From contig JANWLI010000186.1 of assembly GCA_025450975.1 (NCBI GenBank), positions 1 through 6,744 on the forward strand: 6,744 nucleotides of DNA, in the 5' to 3' direction. The DNA comes from Candidatus Kapaibacterium sp. (GTDB lineage Bacteria > Bacteroidota > Ignavibacteria > Palsa-1295). The translations under genes and the position numbers were made by a program. The notes beneath the pieces were generated by a model, which searched no databases, was not told the origin of the DNA, and saw only the letters and a list, made by a program, of their open reading frames with translations. Shown here piece after piece: positions 5,066 to 6,744 of this stretch; the stretch's first letter is position 1; each line of letters opens with the position of its first letter.

Positions 5066-6744
5066 CTACCGCCAACTGGTGCGCCTGACCGAACTGCCGT
5101 CACTCTCAAATGCAAGGGCGCCTTCAAGATCCGTCCGCGCAACAACGGCCTTCTGCGATTGCCAGGCTTGCACGACATCCGGGTGGGGATGCCCATGCCG
5201 GTTTCTGCGACCGCTCGATACAACGGCAAACTCCGGGCGTGTAGCTTCGATAAATGACGAAGCAGAACTCGACCGGCTCCCATGATGAGCCACTTTCACA
5301 ATATCGCTCTGCAAGAAGCTACCATACTGCTTCACAAGCAGTTCTTCCGTTTCTGCCGAGATATCTGCCGGAAGGAGAATAGAGGTTTCCCGATAGACGA
5401 TCTTCATCACAAGCGATCGCTCATTTACTGGTGAATGAGAATTTTGCTCCGGACTGAGTACGTACGCAGTCACCTCATCGTCGAGCCTGAGCACATCGCC
5501 ACAGTTGAGGTAGCGAACAGGAAGCTGCTCTGCTGCAACAACGCTGTCAAGTGCTCGCGCAGCCGGCGTGCTTGCCTTTCCTCCGCATGAGTACAGCGTA
5601 TCGACCGAACGCTCACTCGCAAGTGCCGCAAGCCCTCCATAGTGATCGAGATGCATGTGCGTAGAGAAGAGACCGTTGATATCCGATACCTGCTCGGCAG
5701 TAAGGAAGGGAAAGACCGAGCGCTCGGCGATCGTATTTCCCGACCGCGTAAGTCCGCCTCCATCGATCATGTAGTACTTCCCATTTGGTGTTGCGATCAG
5801 CGTTGCATCGCCCTGGCCGACATCGAAAAAGAATATCGAGCACGTGCCTTCCTTGCTTAGCGTGTTGGTCAGGCCGATCCCCGAGCTTGCAAGACTCAGT
5901 GTCAGCAATACAACTACCAGGCTTCGCCCTACCGCCATCCTTCCGCTTGCAGCGCGGATAATGTAGAGCAGGCCGAGAACATAGGCAAACACGAAGATGA
6001 CAGAAGGATGGGGGAGCCGGATCACGGCAAACGGGACTTCATTGGCAAGCGCGACGATCGTTCGGATCAGGTAGATCACAGCGCTCACAGCATCGACATA
6101 CACCAACGCCAGCCACGAACTGATAAATGCGATCGGCAGAAGAAGTACAGAGAAGATCGTCGCGATCGAGGCAAGCGGTATGGTCAGGAAATTCGTAACG
6201 ATGGAGATCACCGAAAGCTGGTGGAAATGGAACAAGACGATCGGCAGTGTTCCAAAGAGGATGGCAGTCGTGCCGATCGCTCCTTTCGTGAACACGTCAT
6301 ACCATCGCCGCGGCCGCTCATCATCCGGAAGGAAGAATCTATCGAGCGCCGGAGCGATCAGGCTTAGCGAGAACACTGCTCCATACGAGAGCTGAAAGCT
6401 GACATCGAAAAGATGAGCAGGGTCGAGCACGAGATCGAGCAGGGCTGCGCCTGCGGTGATGTTCGTCAGGTCGGCTTTGCGTTCAAGTAGCTTTGCGATA
6501 AGAATCAATTCGACGACGATCACGGCGCGCACAACGCTCGGCTGCGGCCCGATCAGCGCTCCGTAGCACAGGGTGCCGAGCATCACAAGCGCGATGCGGA
6601 TCTCTCGCCGTCCCAACCGCAGCATCCGCAGCACGATGTACAGTGCCCACGAGATTAGTCCAAGGTTGAAACCGCTCACGACAAGAATATGTGAAAGCCC
6701 GGCGTTCTGAAAATCTTCCCAGATATCGTCGGAGAGCGCCTTAC
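5066..6744 (-). CDS. comEC: ComEC/Rec2-family DNA-uptake channel (5' end outside window)
   Basis: This is the inner-membrane channel that carries single-stranded DNA into the cytoplasm during transformation. The visible 558 residues are open to the right window edge; the N-terminal OB-fold and first membrane helices must lie beyond it. The first visible residues include AGLSHILVVSGFNLGL, the ComEC 'competence' domain signature (usually SHLLAVSGLH), followed by several hydrophobic helices to about residue 290. A metallo-beta-lactamase-like domain follows: FFDVGQGDATLI, MIDGGG, THMHLDHYGG (HxHxDH), LLPADIS, VAHHGSRSS and GHPHPDVV. The metal-binding residues look intact, consistent with a possible nuclease role, which is proposed for the family but not settled. 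A GTG at 6677-6679 is an internal valine within the signature, not the start. The protein ends soon after the last motif, with no extra C-terminal domain. The gene is upstream of dapF with a 41-nt gap, which suggests an operon. Confidence 0.95.
   Translation of the reverse strand, partial: KALSDDIWEDFQNAGLSHILVVSGFNLGLISWALYIVLRMLRLGRREIRIALVMLGTLCYGALIGPQPSVVRAVIVVELILIAKLLERKADLTNITAGAALLDLVLDPAHLFDVSFQLSYGAVFSLSLIAPALDRFFLPDDERPRRWYDVFTKGAIGTTAILFGTLPIVLFHFHQLSVISIVTNFLTIPLASIATIFSVLLLPIAFISSWLALVYVDAVSAVIYLIRTIVALANEVPFAVIRLPHPSVIFVFAYVLGLLYIIRAASGRMAVGRSLVVVLLTLSLASSGIGLTNTLSKEGTCSIFFFDVGQGDATLIATPNGKYYMIDGGGLTRSGNTIAERSVFPFLTAEQVSDINGLFSTHMHLDHYGGLAALASERSVDTLYSCGGKASTPAARALDSVVAAEQLPVRYLNCGDVLRLDDEVTAYVLSPEQNSHSPVNERSLVMKIVYRETSILLPADISAETEELLVKQYGSFLQSDIVKVAHHGSRSSSASSFIEATRPEFAVVSSGRRNRHGHPHPDVVQAWQSQKAVVARTDLEGALAFESDGSSVRRTSWR

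Noticed and set aside
5073..5075. TTG start for dapF adding 17 residues and overlapping comEC
   Set aside because: The added residues do not resemble the family. The ATG at 5022-5024 lies just before the first conserved strand.
5413..5420. GCGATCGC palindrome, like the cyanobacterial HIP1 repeat
   Set aside because: I noticed this full copy only. CGATCG is common here as part of Ile/Asp/Arg codons, and the genes do not otherwise look cyanobacterial.
6008..6367. 119-codon plus-strand reading frame with a very charged product (many Arg, Asp, Lys)
   Set aside because: It is exactly antisense to the membrane helices of comEC. Hydrophobic codons read backwards give charged residues, and there is no start context or family similarity.
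6677..6679. GTG as a start codon for comEC
   Set aside because: It is the second valine of the conserved HILVVSG signature, and the frame stays open to the window edge with further ComEC-like residues upstream.
1..6744. Mobile element, CRISPR array, defence or toxin-antitoxin system
   Set aside because: No terminal repeats, regularly spaced repeats, transposase/integrase motifs or paired small genes were seen. The genes are ordinary housekeeping types with similar base composition.

Overview
This window most likely comes from a member of the Fibrobacteres-Chlorobi-Bacteroidota (FCB) superphylum. The GC content is moderate, by eye in the low-to-mid 50s percent. Three things point this way. 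A TTTG-N21-TATATTTG element lies upstream of an outer-membrane gene and fits the Bacteroidota -33/-7 promoter consensus. The preferred start codons lack good Shine-Dalgarno sequences. One gene encodes a secreted beta-barrel-like protein. There are no rRNA or tRNA genes to fix the lineage, so this is an inference.

Layout from left to right. (1) Positions 1-378, minus strand: the N-terminal 126 residues of a GNAT-fold acetyltransferase, cut by the window edge. Its start overlaps the stop of the gene before it by ATGA. (2) 375-2462, minus: a short-form alpha-glucan (glycogen) phosphorylase with a complete catalytic core. (3) A 60-bp divergent spacer, then 2523-3281, plus: an alpha/beta-hydrolase with an intact Ser-Asp-His triad but unusual residues at both oxyanion-hole signature positions. 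(4) A GC-rich hairpin at 3287-3318 between converging genes. (5) 3345-4088, minus: a 247-residue exported protein, probably an outer-membrane beta-barrel, with its own Bacteroidota-type promoter at 4121-4153. (6) 4155-5024, minus: diaminopimelate epimerase (DapF). (7) 5066-6744, minus, 5' end outside the window: the C-terminal 558 residues of a ComEC/Rec2 DNA-uptake channel with its metallo-beta-lactamase-like domain.

The genes form at least three transcription units: comEC-dapF (41-nt gap), the beta-barrel gene, and glgP-GNAT (translationally overlapping). The hydrolase is a single divergent gene. The functions are storage-glucan breakdown, lysine/peptidoglycan precursor synthesis, competence and envelope. 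They look like core-genome housekeeping, with no sign of mobile elements, CRISPR or a defence island. I found no credible new multi-gene system. The points most worth a second look are the hydrolase active-site substitutions, the unassigned beta-barrel protein and the clear promoter.
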